64,000 bases of DNA from Sycobia sp. Sy_11 (GCA_018907035.1 JACCIC010000048.1:1333001-1397000); one strand, 5' to 3'. Shown: positions 33,380 through 45,538, counted from the first letter of the stretch. Numbers and translations: made by a program. Notes: generated from the sequence alone by a model not told the origin.

Positions 33380-33860
33380 CATTTTATAGGAGAAGACGCA
33401 GAAGGAGAGAGAAAGAAAAAGAGAAAGAGAGTGAGAGAGAAAGATTTTTCCGCATAAGAGAAAATAAAATTTACAACAATCAAAAGATATCCATAAGATG
33501 TGAGAGTAGTATCAGTTTAACCTGAAGAACAGAAAGGATAATGCCGACTAACGTTACACATTATTTAAGACATGAATTCCAAAGTTGTATATGACCATTT
33601 AACAGAGCTAGCCTGGTATTAATAGTTTTAGTGGACTAATTTGAGTTGATATTCATGATTTCAGGTGCCCCCTACTAGCCGATGGTGACTGCTAAGACCG
33701 TTCACTTAATTTATTGATAAAAGTAAAATGATTTTCAATAAAAAATATAGCCTATGTCCTTCCGAAGATAATATAGAATATATGTGCCAAGTTTCAGAGC
33801 AATAGATTCAGTAGTTTTTTTGTTTATCGTCTACAAACAAAATACGCTTTGTTTTTATAA
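33380..33860 (+). repeat. Composite noncoding repeat, locus C (distal part)
   Basis: Starts TTTTATAGGAGAAGACG, a GAGA-rich stretch, then TGAAGAACAGAAAGGATAA, CTGGTATTAATAG and GTTGATATTCATGATT. It ends with CGAAGATAATATAGAATATA, ATAGATTCAGTAGTTTTTT and ACTAGCATTATATA. The middle aligns with 44570-44900. The end aligns with 63900-63970 (AATCGGTTCAGTAGTTTT). No coding potential. Confidence 0.7.
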
Positions 33861-34049
33861 ACTAGCATTATATATATATATATATATAAATCTCTGTGTG
33901 TGTGTATTTATATATATACGTATTTTCTTAAAATTTTAAGTTCACTCCGTGGCAATGATGAGAGTGCGAAAAGGTATACGCACTTAAAGAATTTCTTTAT
34001 CGACACTAGTGAATCCCATTTATTACACCCCGATCCCAAATTTTTAAGA

Positions 34050-34397
34050 AAATAGGAATATATATTAATTAATAAACATTTTTTTATTGGTCTTACAGTC
34101 CAATCAATTCAATCTAAAAATAAAAATAAAAAATAAAAAAACAAAAATAAATAAAAATAAATTAAAAATTAAATTAAAATTATAATGACAGTCAGACTGT
34201 CCTTGTTTACATTTACCCCCGTAGACTAATCCGAAAATAAAAAATTAACTGAAAAAATTCTTTTTCAGTAAAGTGCAGTCTGACTGTCCCCAACACCCTT
34301 ACCTAATTGAAGACTTGTCCAACGTTTCGAGCTCGCTACGGCTCCTCATCAGGGACTGATGAGTTTTTGTATTTTTTTTTTTTTTATTTTTATTTTT

Positions 34398-34430
<33 letters not shown>

Positions 34431-34515
34431 TTTCGATTGAATTGATTGGACTGTAAGACCAATAAAAAAATATTTATTAATTTGTATATGGGCAGTCGAC
34501 AAAAGTACAATTCAA
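34050..34515 (-). mobile_element. PLE tail, minus strand, with inverted flanking copy
   Basis: Reading the minus strand: a hammerhead-like motif (34352-34324), GGGGACAGTCAGACTGCAC, GATTAGTCTACGGGGG, ACAAGGACAGTCTGACTGTC, then an (AAAAT)n tract and TTGGACTGTAAGACCAATAA ending near 34060. The last module is also present in the opposite orientation at 34430-34510, giving inverted tails around the hammerhead part. PLE GIY-YIG coding sequence is absent. Confidence 0.75.
34323..34352 (-). ncRNA. Hammerhead-ribozyme-like motif in PLE, copy 2 (consensus core)
   Basis: On the minus strand the core reads CTGATGAG, then GAGC and GCTC that can pair as a short stem II around CGTAGCGA, then CGAAAC. These are the conserved hammerhead boxes. 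CTCATCAG lies three bases 5' of the CTGATGAG box and can pair with it, a competing hairpin. Stems I and III cannot be settled by eye. Hammerheads in PLE terminal repeats are documented. Confidence 0.6.
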
Positions 34516-36585
34516 TTGTTTTAAAATATTTTGATGCAAAAATTAATTATTAAAAAAACAGCATAAGCTTTGTGGGAACGGACCTGACAAATTCATACAT
34601 ACTTTTTTTAATATGAATTATCAAAAAAATAGCAGAAGAATGTTCACCTAAAAACATCGAGACTTCAAGATAATTAACTCTTTTTTATGAGTCCACACGT
34701 GGACCAAATGATGTGAAAATAAACTCGGCTGTTTATAAATGATCTCATTACTTTATTAAGCTCCATTTCCGTTAAAACTTTATTGATTATTATTTTTTAG
34801 ATCTTTAGATGATTTGTGTAAACTATACATGCTGTTCTATATAGGGATGCGTATAATATGAACTTTATTTTAATGATCCATGTTTTAAGACGTTATTGAA
34901 TGTATTTTTGTGTTAATATATTACTGAACTTAGAAAAATATTTTATATAAATTTCTTATAAACTAGATGAGAAGATGTATTTCAAATTCTTACTATGCCA
35001 AGACACGTCAAACTCGCCTAACTATATTACCTTTGTTAAACTTTTTTTGCAGATTTATTGTAGGGTGAAAGTCATGGAATGGAAAGAAAAAAGAAATATA
35101 TAAAATAACATACATATTTGTAAAAAGCATTTAATTTTTAACAATACTTTTCTAGTAATAATAACTAAAAATTATGGGTAAATAATAAAATGAATATACT
35201 ATATAACGATGATAATTATGATGCTGATAAAATATTAGAATTAATAATGCTAATTATAAAGATTATACTTTGAATGATCATTTAAATTAGTCTATCATAC
35301 TACAGACTATAAATAACTTATTATCAATATATGTATTACAAATCGCAATAAACGTTAGAAAATGCTAGCTTCAAAGTTAATAATCGCAAAGAGTGAGCTG
35401 CATATTTTTAATTTATGCATAATATAAATCTTATGTAAATGATATTGGCATATCAATAATAATAATAATATAAACTCCTTGTTCAAAATTTTTAACTTGA
35501 AGCAAAATGCAAAAATGTAACGGAACTTAAAAAAATTAATTTTTCATTTAAAACTGGAGAGTGTAATTTGTGAAGCTAACTTTGATAAAATACTGGGTTT
35601 TGTTTTCACGTCATCTGTTGCATCATCAGGCATAATTTTTTATTCTACATAGCATGTACAATAGCGATCAGACCAACTGTAACAAATAATATTAAGTTTT
35701 TATTATTTAATAAAAGATTAACTTTTTAACAATTTTATATTGTCTATAAATAACGTTATTTACAATGTACTTAGTTTGTGTATGATCCTTTTACATTATT
35801 GACAAATTCTAAATCTGTGGTACATCGTATGTATGAACCTCTGATCATATACAGTACATACATATAATAATAACCTCTGATCGGAGGTTATTTTTATTTT
35901 AAACCCTCTTACTATATACTATATAACTATGTACTATATATTAAAGCGTTTTACTATATAAAATGGCGCTGTAGCGCCACGATATATTATATTAAATCAA
36001 GGTACTATATGAAGTGTCTTACTCTGAACTTTTGCTATAATTTGTGGCGTCTTTTTTGCTATATATTTTTATTACTATATATATATAAAAAAGTGTTTTT
36101 TATATGCGCCATTTGATTCTTTAGTAATTGCACGATATGATAATGTAAGTAGTCAAGCAGTAAAATTTATAATATAAAAATGTAATACATGTTGTTAGAT
36201 AATTAATTTACGTGAACTACAATTGTATATGTATTTGTAACGTGAAAAATATTTTTTAGCTCTTTAAATAAACTTAACTGTTTATTTCAAATATACGATT
36301 GTTTCAAAATTAGAAAATATTTGTTCGTTTTAAATATGTTTGTTTTTGTTTGGAATAAATATAATTTAAAGAAATATTTGTTGAAATGAAATAAATACAC
36401 ATTTACTGTTAGGAAATTGACTCATTTGCATTGAAGCTTTTCTTTCCGTGTGTAGTACAATGTAAATTATGTTATTAGATAATTAAAATCATGTTTATAT
36501 AAAGTTGTAGATTTATTATTCGAGTATTCACAGAAAATAAAGCATATTATAAGATAATGACCGCCACCTACATCATGAATCTATT
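34516..36585. other. Long AT-rich stretch, no gene
   Basis: Apart from the dispersed repeat at 34722-34975, only short hairpins were seen: AATAACCTCTGATCGGAGGTTATT near 35870-35893 in two halves and GGCGCTGTAGCGCC near 35964. No frame with a domain. Confidence 0.6.
34722..34975 (+). repeat. Dispersed noncoding repeat, copy 2
   Basis: Direct match to 7425-7645: AAACTCGGCTGT, ATAAATGATCTCATTA, TGTGTAAACTATACATGCTG and GAAAAATATTTTATATAA. It is slightly longer than copy 1. No coding potential. Confidence 0.75.
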
Positions 36586-36589
36586 TATA

Positions 36590-37960
36590 CAGTAACACGT
36601 AGCAACGAATTCATGGCCACTTTGACTACCAAAGTTTTTACTGCAATCTCGCCCATAAGCATCGGTGATCTCCCTTTATTACATCTTGCATACGTCTTCT
36701 ATGGGCAAATTGTGTACTTTCGAGTTCAAACGATAGAATATATCTCGGGATGACTTCGTATCGCTCGCGTTCTACTAGACAACGAAGGCTTTGATAAAAC
36801 TAGGTCTTTGCAGAACAGATAAGGTCTCAATAAGAGCTTCGAGGCGCTCAATACCTCTTCTTCCTTGCAGCCCGAATCACAAAGACATCTATTATTCACG
36901 AAGAACGTTACAGGCTCTGCAATGATTGCAAAATCTTGTAAAAACTTGCGATATCACGAGGCTATCCCCATCAAGTGTCTCAACTGTTTCATGTAACGGA
37001 GAGCCGGATATACAGGAACAGACTCGATTTTAGCTATATGAGGCCGAAAACCCTCCGTGTTCATGATCACTCCGAAGTATTTCACCTTGGTGCAGCAGAA
37101 TTTATTCTTCTCCCTATTTATGGTGAACTTCGCTGCTTTTATGAGTTTTAGCATGTCATCGAAGTATGACATGCACAGTTGGAGTTCAGGTGCGATTGCG
37201 TGATCAATCAGTCGCACCGATCTTGCTCAACCCGAAAGACATATGGGTGAAATGGAAAAGTCTTTTTCGAGGCATGGTGAACCTTGTAATCGGTTTCGTC
37301 TCGCGTTGTAGTGGTATCTGACGATACGCGCTATTCAAGTCGAGCGTCGATATGTATTTTGTGTCTTGCAATTTGCGCAAGATGCTATTTATATAGGGCG
37401 GTGGATAAGCATCTGTCTGCGAGACTCGTTTGAGTTTTCTAAAATCAACGGAGAAACCGTATTTGCTATCGACCTTTTTCACTATTATTAGCGGACTGGA
37501 TTATTCGTTCGTCGACGGCACGACTATCTCTCCTCCGAGAGATAGTCGTGTCGTCGACCTGTCGTGCATTTCTCGCTCGACTTTCTACAACATTGGGTAT
37601 ACCATTATGTTAGGGCTCGAGCTTTTTTATATCAATTTTATGCTCGACCTAGATGGCGCAGCTGAGGCCCACGCTGCTATCGGGTAGGATTCGAGCAAGT
37701 AGTTGTTCAAGCAGCACACATACTTGTTACGCCATATCTGCCAACCGACGGATACTAGGGCCGTCAAATGTGCCGTCGTGACGCAGGCCTCTTCAAGCGT
37801 AATTTCGCGCTCTACGTAATTTCGCGTTCTTTTCTATCCGCTTCTATTCGCCTTGGTTTTTCCTGAAAATTGGGGACATTTTGTGTGCGGTTCACTGGGG
37901 AGACCACACGTTCAGCATTTTACGTCTGTTCTGACTGAACTTATTTTCCTACTGCCCATT
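36590..37960 (-). pseudogene. Gypsy pol relic on the minus strand
   Basis: From right to left: a zinc-knuckle-like end of gag near 37915-37870 (TCGLPSEPHTKCP), protease-like text near 37790-37640 (LTALVSVGWQIWRN, NNYLLES), then RT at 37204-37482 (YGFSVDFRKLKRVSQTDAYP, ISTLDLNSAYRQIPL, FHFTHMSFGL). RT continues at 36954-37217 (YFDDMLKLIKAAKF with YFDD in the catalytic position, NKFCCTKVKYFGVI, GFRPHIAKIESV) and then a connection region (GIAS-YRKFLQDFAIIAEPV). Several frameshifts and stops break it. No LTRs were found. It is a different lineage from the plus-strand Gypsy at 30.4 kb. Confidence 0.85.
37511..37558. repeat. Near-perfect 22-bp hairpin inside the Gypsy relic
   Basis: GTCGACGGCACGACTATCTC extended by TC (37511-37532) pairs with 37537-37558 with one mismatch in 22 around the loop CTCC. 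It lies at the N-terminal edge of the RT, where the protein text is locally disturbed, which suggests a small inverted duplication. Confidence 0.85.
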
Positions 37961-38039
37961 GGACTCATCACAAGAAATGCTTGAATATAATGCTGCAAAG
38001 TTGTTGATAGATACACAACCTACGAATATAACACGCGAT

Positions 38040-39650
38040 GTCTGACATGTCTGCCAGAGATTCATTGGTGATGCCATCTTTTGACAAACACTGGAAACTT
38101 AATTGTAAACCCGATACTATCACGAATTTGGAGGAATTATCTCTGACTAAACAAAAAGTAAAGGCGGAAGACAAAATTAACAAAAACGAATTAACAGACA
38201 TGCATATGCGCAGTGCATACGCGGATGGTCAATATATTGTGCCATTTCCGCTGAAATCCAAGTTGCCGAAAATAACTGCTCAATCTTTCTTGTAGCTTGG
38301 AAATCGTTATCACAAATTCATTATCGATTATCACACGATAACAAATTAACTAGCGCTCACAAGGAATTTATGACTAGATATGAACGTTTGGGCAATATAA
38401 CACACGTTTCAGAAAACAAAATAAATAATTGGCATGCTTGGTGTCTGTCGAATCATGCCGCAGTCGCTCGAAAAATAAAAGCTCTGTCTAGTTTTCGATG
38501 CGTTTAGACGTGCAAGCAAAGAAAATTTTCTAAATAAATATCTAAATACGTGACTTGCACTACAGAGTGATATATCCTTAATTCTTTTCAATTGGCGTAA
38601 ATAAAAGTTTGCTTTCACTGACGAAATTATAAAACTGTTTAGACAGATACGAATGCATTCAGAAGTTCAAGACTTACAAAGAATTGTCTGAGCATCTTAT
38701 GCACGTGATATCCCTGTAGATTCCTAGATTATAAATTAAGATTATAAATTATACGGTAATTTATACGAATAATCTACGGACCATCTTGTGCCCTATTTTT
38801 AGTAATTCGTTCTGCTATAATTAGCTAATTACAAAGAAATTCGTTATCTGCTAGGGGTGAGATGTATCGAAAATAGTACTTACGTGGGTGATGTGTTTGC
38901 CACTGCAGATGAAATTTCTCTCGCAATAAAAAACGCAATGATTTGATCAATATCTTAGATTCATTAGATATTCATTTAAATAAGTGAGCGGTCATTGACG
39001 ACTCATTTTTACCCTTGTATATTCATGTTAAAATAAAGTTTATAAAGAGATAAATTCGAATGAATCGGTGAAAACGTTAGGACTCAAATGGAATTCTAAT
39101 TTAGACTCATTTAATTTAAATTTATAAAACTTAAAGTACATGAATACTCACATGAAACGATTTGTGCTATCAACTACTGTATGGTTATACGATTCTCTCG
39201 GCTAACTCACTCCTATAATTATTATTATCATTGCGAAAATTTTAATGCAGGATTTGTCATCAAAAAATTAGAATGCGATTCAATACTATCCACAGAAATA
39301 TGAGAAAAATAAACTGAATTTTGTAAATCTTTAGATGATTTAAAAGTTCTTTCAATCGAGCGTTGGCTAGGAACGACATCATATTGCTCGTACCAAATTC
39401 ATGGGTTTGCTGATACATCATCACGAGCATACGTTGCAGTTGTTTACGTTAGAATCGAAATTTTCTATGACTAAATTCGAGTTTTATTGCAAATTCTAAA
39501 GATGCCCTAGTAAAGACGATATCCATAAACTTGAGTTCTGCGGAGAAGCTTTACTTGTCAAGTTTAGTCGAAATATTAAATATTTAAAATTTTTTAAACG
39601 ATGTTTATTTTTTGCTTGGTCTGATGGTCAAATCATTCTTGGTTCAAAAG
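38040..39650 (+). pseudogene. BEL/Pao LTR retrotransposon pol relic
   Basis: In order on the plus strand: GQYIVPFPLKSKLPK (38225), AHKEFMTRYERLGNI (38350), RT pieces LCLVFDA (38477) and KFAFTDEIIKLFRQIRMH (38605), and YVGDVFATADEI (38878) where the BEL/Pao family has YVDD, so the catalytic box has lost one Asp. Then VKTLGLKWNSNLDSFN (39070), HGFADTSSRAYVAVVYVRI (39402) and FAWSDGQIILGS (39608), the RNase H-like part. The pattern is diagnostic of BEL/Pao. Many stops and frameshifts interrupt it. Gag, integrase and LTRs are not recognisable. Confidence 0.85.
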
Positions 39651-39659
39651 CAGACATGT

Positions 39660-40349
39660 CTTTCGGAAACTTTTATGGCAAAAAGAGTCACTCACAAACA
39701 AACGTTAAATTATTTTCGAGGTTTTCATCATTCACTCGATAAATTCGAGTTGTAACTTATTACTTGCACCTTTTGTATAATATATATTCTCGAAAAAGTA
39801 AATCGAATAAACTTCTGCGGTTTCTTATGTCATTTTAACTGTCCCAAGCGCGCTTAAAGATAATTAATAATAATAATAATGATAATTAATATAAAACTAG
39901 TCAATCTCATCGATTTTTACTTGGCTGAGATGGACAGATACGTACCGCTGGTGTGTAGTACGGCCAATAAATAACTAATTCAGGTGGACATGGCGACCGG
40001 TGCTATGTACGCCAGCACGCGTAATAGTTACAACAATGCATAACAGGCATAGGTCGCACCCAATGCACCATAATTCTATATGCAACCATGCAATCAGCCC
40101 TGCATTAAGCAGCCTGCAGAAAATGCTGCAGAATTGAATGGAACAACAAAACAACATTATCCAAGACCTGCAGAGAACACAATGAGGTGCACGCAGCTTA
40201 GGCCAGCATATAGTAGCAACAACATTACCAAACTTCACGGCCTGATCGTGTCACTTTCACACTCACTGATGAAGATAGTATTCTCAACACTATTACTAAG
40301 TTTTTAGACTGCCTCGCCTCACATTATTATCACCTATTACGCAAGGATT
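39660..40349. other. Transition region, possible gag 5' part
   Basis: The remains of the BEL relic fade near 39830. A less AT-rich segment from 39940 has Gln/Pro-rich frames (PCNQPCIKQPAENAAELNG) and may belong to the gag-like relic downstream. No definite domain. Confidence 0.35.
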
Positions 40350-40785
40350 GAAATACTTAGCATGAGTTCTGCAACACGATATGTAGATGCTATGGCATTC
40401 ACAAGCGTTTCCAATAGGAAAGCGCAACGGCCCACGCAGGCTAAATGCGAGCTAAAACGCGACTACATCTTGTGCTTGCTAATGATCTTGAATAATGTCG
40501 AAGAGCCATGGTCGGATGTTAAGCAGCTCGTTCTCATATATCGGAATCTACTCCTTGAAATAAAAAACTAGTTCTACGGGGAAAGATTACCAGTATAAAT
40601 CGGCTGATTGAGCTCGCTCGCGAAGTCGAAGGCATCCTTGACATGGAGCGAAATTATAGGCCACCGCCGTCATCCGAGGAGTCCATCATGCCTGAAATAG
40701 CTTTTTATTCGACGGAAACGCCTCATACACGCCCGAAAATTTGCAAGAGGCAAGCCACAAAACCACCTCTCCAGATTTAAAACAC
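40350..40785 (+). pseudogene. Retroelement gag-like relic
   Basis: The 69-codon frame at 40362 (AQRPTQAKCELKRDYILCLL, then WSDVKQLVLIYRNLL) is followed in another frame by TSINRLIELAREVEGILDME and NYRPPPSSEESIMPE. The helical run followed by a proline-rich spacer resembles the C-terminal capsid end of Gypsy gag proteins. No complete zinc knuckle follows. Strand and position do not match the minus-strand Gypsy relic to the left, so it would be from another copy. Confidence 0.45.
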
Positions 40786-41869
40786 CAGTGGTTGTAGCTC
40801 TTAATTTTTAATATAAATAATGTTGCAATAAATCGACATATTAACATTAGTCGTTGTAATTTTATACATATGATGAATAGATAAAAGAACCTTTATTTGC
40901 AGCATTATTCTGGAATTTCAATTATTTAGGAAAACTTTTATAACTCTTTGAATATGGTAAATTGTTTACTTCCATTGCTAATTTAACAATAGAAAAATCG
41001 ATTTGTTAAATTTTTAATATACTTACTTTTGTTCAGAATTATTTCCTGTACAACTTTTATATGAAATATTTGTCGATTGGAGAAATAGTTTTGGAATTAT
41101 TGAGAAGAAAGTAAAAAGAGCATTTTGTTACTATTTGCAATAAATAAATGAACTTCTTTCGGATCTGCTACAATCTCAACAATGTATGTAGGGTCTTATT
41201 CTACACATTCCCAACTATCATTTAATATAAAAAAAATTAACGTGTATATAAAGATGTTGAATTCAAACTCTAATTCCCTATTTCGTAAGCATAGCCCAAT
41301 GCAGCATTTTTGAGACACAGGTAGCAAGTGAGAATTCTAGAAATATCTGGTATAAGTATCGATTGTAACATGAATATAAATAAGTAATCTACACACATTC
41401 CTTTTTGTTCTTTCAAAGGCATTGTTAGGTGTGCGGATGACTAATTTGTGGGAGTGATTCGACGTTAAGAAATATGTTAAAATTTTGCGACAAAAATACT
41501 AGAATTGTTCTCGTAAAAACTAACTTCACCTCGAAAAGGCTTGTGCACCATCGATAAAGCTACGTGAATATATAAACCACGAAAGCTTTTTTCAAGCGTT
41601 CAAGGGAGACGCTCTCGAGACAACTTATATATTGCTAGGTTCAATGAGAAATGAAGACAAAATCATGCAATTAAATTAAAGTAGTAAAAACACTGTAGCG
41701 AAGAAAAATATAAACAAAATCAAAAACTTATTGGATTTAGAGTCAGATATAGATAGCTGCCAATTATGCACCCAAGGTATAAAAAAAAGAATGAGCGCTT
41801 TAAAATTTCTGAACTTAATTTTCCAAAGCCCCTTTCATAAAAAGGCTTATGCAAAAGCTTCCTTTTTCC
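40786..41869. other. AT-rich stretch, no gene
   Basis: A word at 41428 (TTAGGTGTGCGGATGACTAA) vaguely resembles a mariner terminus, but no partner was found. Nothing else recognised. Confidence 0.5.
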
Positions 41870-42300
41870 TTGAAATCTTCATTTAATAGATATTTCGTGA
41901 ACATCATACAGGAAAAAATTTAGATGCAAAACTAGTGAATTTTTTGCATGAATGTGCTGAATTGAATAAGAGAAATAATGCTGTAAGGAAAGACAATATG
42001 ATAGTTTTGTTCCTGAGGATGAACCGTAGTGGTTCGAAACATCGAACACCAAACGAAAAAATAAAATAGTGGGAGCAGTCAGATTGTCCTTCACTAACAT
42101 AGAATATCATTTATTATTTTCATTATTTTTATTTTATTTTATTATTTTTAAATTTTAATCTTATTTATTTTAAGTAATAAGTTGTATTTCAGATTCTTCG
42201 GGGGTGATAATAAACAAGAACAATCTATCTGTCATTATTTTATTAAAATATTTTATAGTATAAAAATTGTAAAACCGAAAAAAATATTTATTAATTTAAA
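41870..42300 (+). mobile_element. PLE tail, plus strand, degenerate
   Basis: Upstream of the motif the plus strand reads broken text (LNKRNNAVRKDN) that may be the end of the PLE protein. The tail follows: hammerhead-like core at 42013-42040, GGGAGCAGTCAGATTGTCC, TTTCAGATTCTTCGGGGG, AACAAGAACAATCT and AAATATTTATTAATTT. The order agrees with the copies at 9.0 kb and 34.3 kb. Minus-strand frames here are shadows. Confidence 0.65.
42013..42040 (+). ncRNA. Hammerhead-like motif in PLE, copy 3 (altered core)
   Basis: CTGAGGATGAACC, GTAGT, GGTTCGAAAC: a perfect 5-bp stem (GAACC with GGTTC) precedes the conserved GAAAC box, but the CTGATGA box carries extra bases. It is homologous in position to the other two copies and probably catalytically dead. 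Confidence 0.45.
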
Positions 42301-42539
42301 GACAAAATGAAGTAGAAAAATGTTCACAATATGAAAAACAAATAATAAATCGTAGTTGGAATATTTTGTCAAAGAATTTAGTTTATGTGTAGAATCTTCA
42401 AAGAATGGGAATATGATAGAAGACAAGGATTTATAGCGATCAAGATCTTTTTATTGAAAATTTCAATGTAAATTCTGACAAGGATAAATTGATGGAACCG
42501 ATCGCGTATTGAAGATCTTACGGAGAAATATGCGGTAGA

Positions 42540-42740
42540 AGTAAGAGACAGCAAAGCTCGTTAGTACATTTGGTACTTACCAAATTTTAGGGTGGAGAAA
42601 CCAAACCAAACAAATTTAGGTTCGTATTTTACGCCGCTCCAAGAATGTCAAACGTTGGTTTGAACAATCAGATAGACGCAGGATTAGATCTACTTTAGCA
42701 ACTACCCGGGGTACTCGTACATTTTTAACTATGATGCTTT
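42540..42740 (+). pseudogene. BEL/Pao reverse transcriptase fragment
   Basis: WYLPNFRVEKPNQT, then after a frameshift RFVFYAAPRMSNVGLNNQ, AGLDLL, a stop, QLPGVLVHF. This matches the start of the BEL/Pao RT (WYLPH..V followed by RVVFDAA and G.SLND..L.GPDLL), with the usual Asp of VFDA replaced by Tyr. It is a second, short BEL/Pao relic, separate from 38040-39650. Confidence 0.8.
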
Positions 42741-44569
42741 CGTCAGACAACAATAAACATAGTTCATACATCTTACTAGAGTTTTTATTTAATAAAATTA
42801 CAATAAATTAATAAAATCCATTACCGACTCAAGCGTATACATTTGTCGTTGGACTTCCTAGAACTGCCGATCTATTTAGGATTAGATAATGCATGCTTGG
42901 ATGTATAAACAATGTCATTTTGATCTTTTACAATAAACATAGATGAAGAAGATTGCCACATATTTGTCATTTTTCTCCTGCTTTTAGTCTGAAGCCATAG
43001 ACATCTATTACAATTTTATTGCCTGGATCAAAATTTATCATGAGAGTTCCCAATTTAACAATCATTTGTAGCCTCTGGTTACTTTTTACTATTTTCTCAA
43101 CCTTTGAACACAAAATCTCGCACATAAGCCGCGTATATCACTTCTACGGGTTTTGCAAAGTTCTACCCTTCTATTATTTGTGACTTTATCATTAAAGATT
43201 AAAACATGCTAGAAGGATTTAAATTTTAAAGCATGGTAGAACGCATTCAAAAACTGTTTTACACTTTATCTGATAAAAAATCCGAAATACTTCAATTCTT
43301 AATTGCTGTTCCTTTTCGTAAAACAAAGCAACAGATAACTATGTCTTGCAAAAAAAAAATTTAAAGAAAAACCATCTTCTCTAAACTAAAACGATTTAGT
43401 ATTATAATTAAAATTTAGAATTTAGCCTATTTTGTAATATTATGAAAAACGGGAATCAACACTGACCAGGTAATCAATTAACATCAATGAAAATTAATAA
43501 CTTCCATCTGCGTTTTTATACATTAAATATGATGAAAAAATATAACCTTCACTTTTCTTTTATTCAAATGGAGCTCCTTTACATTTATTTTTCATTATAT
43601 ACATAAAATAGCATTTTTAATATCTTTTGATTTTATATGCAGTAATCGAATACATGGCCCACGTCGACACATTCAATACATGACTTGTATTGAACTATAT
43701 TGTATTTCATTATATGATTTACTAATACAATGATTACATATTATGTAAGATTAATAATTACATATTAATGCAAGATTATAAATTAACTTTTAAAATTTGT
43801 TTCTACAAATTTTTACTGTATCAGAAAAAATTATAAAACATACCTAAAAAACTTAAATAAATCATAATAATTTATCTAAATAAATACAAATTTCATTTAT
43901 TTAATATATTTCAATAACTGAATAATATATATTAAAGTTAAACTAATTTTCATTGCTAAGGTATAATTATTAATTAAAAAAGAAAGAAGACTTGGCAAAA
44001 TATTTACATGATATATTATCATTAATTTAATTTTTAGGCACATTTTATAAGTTTCTCCAAAACACAGTTAAAAAATTATAGATATACTAATCAATTTTAA
44101 TCTTCTAAATAACTGTATTAGTAAAAAGATTTTATTAGTACTACGACGATCAGGCTGAATACTTAATCAGTCTAGAACAAGAACTCGCGCGCATCGTGAG
44201 TGATGTAAGGCTGCGGTCATGCGACAGCCAGCGTGGAGAAGATCTCCTGTGCTCCCTGTATCTACCAACTCGAAATGCAGTGAAGACGCTAGTCGGCTAG
44301 GTGCCACGTTTTAATTAAATAATATAAAACTGACACTTTTGATTATTTTATGTCATGGAACCTTAAGTACATATATGAATGCATACGAGCAAATGAGTAT
44401 TGCTGTAAATACGTAAATTTACGCCTATGCAAGCATCTTCAAGGATGAAGTATTATATATGAATTGTTATTTATGAAATTATTATAATTATTAAATAATA
44501 TACTGTATAAGAACAAAAACAAAATTTTACTTTACAAATTAGTTTAGTATAATTTAGCATACAACCATC
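42741..44569. other. AT-rich stretch, no recognised gene
   Basis: Possible faint continuation of the BEL relic to about 42950. 44130-44310 is less AT-rich (GACAGCCAGCGTGGAGAAGA) but has no recognisable frame. Confidence 0.5.
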
Positions 44570-44900
44570 TAATAAGAGACGACGGAGAAAGAGAGAGAGA
44601 CAGAGACAGAGAGTGAGTGAATGAGATTATCCCACAAAAAAAATAAAATGTACAAAAGATATTCAAGGTATTGGTAGTGTCAGATTAAGCTGAAGAACAA
44701 AAAGAATAAAACTGAGTAAAATGTCATCATCTTCGAATACTAATCCCAAAGTTTGATTTGAACATTGAAAGAATCTGGCCTGGTATTAATAGATTAAGTT
44801 AAGTACTTTGAGTTGACATACGGCATAATTCAAGACACCACCTACTGACTTCTCTGAGCCCTGATTGGCTCACAGACATTGGCCCGTACTGCAAAAACTA
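44570..44900 (+). repeat. Composite noncoding repeat, locus E (middle part)
   Basis: Aligns with 33385-33730: AGAGACGACGGAGAAAGAGA, TGAAGAACAAAAAGAATAA, CTGGTATTAATAGATTAAG, GTTGACATACGGCATAATTC and CACCACCTACTGAC. No coding potential. Confidence 0.7.
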
Positions 44901-45427
44901 TTAACAATTGACCTAAATGAATATTAATATTTACACATAACTTTTTCTCCCCGATACCATGCCGCTAATATGAGCAGTTATATCTGGGACACCGTGTATA
45001 TATGTTATATAAAATATATTTAATTCTTATTATGAAAATCAAAGTCATAAAATAATAAAGTATAAATATTCTAGAATTAAGCTAAAATCACTTTAGCATT
45101 GCACTATTAATTCTTTTCTCTCTTTTGGATTAATTTATAAATTATAGGGAATCTATAAATCTTATTTATTAAGTACATGAAAAATTTATCATTATAAATT
45201 GCTTTTATATAATAATGAATATAATTATGATACTGTTTGTCAACTTCTCATTTATAAATTTTAAAAGTACTGTTCTTATGTTAGTACATTTTATTAAACA
45301 ATTAGTGATTAAAAGTATATTAGGATTTATATTTTTTATTCAAATTTTTATTTTCTTAGCATACATATTGCGAAACATTATATTATTACATAACATATAT
45401 ATTTAAAAACATTACATAAAGTTTTTA
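44901..45427. other. AT-rich DNA downstream of MCCC1
   Basis: Contains the probable 3' untranslated region of MCCC1 on the minus strand. The hydrophobic 63-codon plus frame at 45215 is a low-complexity by-product. Confidence 0.5.
45335..45340 (-). promoter_or_regulatory. Possible polyadenylation signal of MCCC1
   Basis: AATAAA on the minus strand about 90 bases after the MCCC1 stop codon. The placement is plausible, but AT-rich DNA yields such hexamers by chance. Confidence 0.35.
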
Positions 45428-45538
45428 TCATATTTTAGAATCTTGAAATGTAATTAAAAGTTTGTTTTTCGAAACATTTTCTCCAGCCCTGCATAAAACA
45501 TCTTCTACTGTTGCATTAGATGTTGCTTTAATTAAATA
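45428..45538 (-). CDS. MCCC1: MCCC1 last coding exon (end of biotinyl domain)
   Basis: After a TTTATTTTAG acceptor the frame reads YLIKATSNATVEDVLCRAGE, then NVSKNKLLITFQDSKI and stop. It joins in phase 0 to the previous exon so that the biotin motif AMKME continues into YLIKA, the position of H-T-I-K in vertebrate MCCC1. It supplies the second half of the biotin carboxyl carrier fold. The intron before it is only 82 bases, and its donor (GTACCG) is weak. 3-Methylcrotonyl-CoA carboxylase acts in the mitochondrial matrix in leucine breakdown. Confidence 0.88.
   Translation of the reverse strand, partial: YLIKATSNATVEDVLCRAGENVSKNKLLITFQDSKI

Noticed and set aside
35964..35977. GGCGCTGTAGCGCC hairpin as a regulatory site
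   Set aside because: A short isolated palindrome in AT-rich DNA with no gene nearby.
41428..41450. Possible mariner terminus TTAGGTGTGCGG
   Set aside because: No inverted partner or transposase text within 2 kb on either side.
45215..45406. 63-codon hydrophobic frame downstream of MCCC1
   Set aside because: AT-rich low-complexity sequence of Ile/Phe/Leu, typical of random frames.
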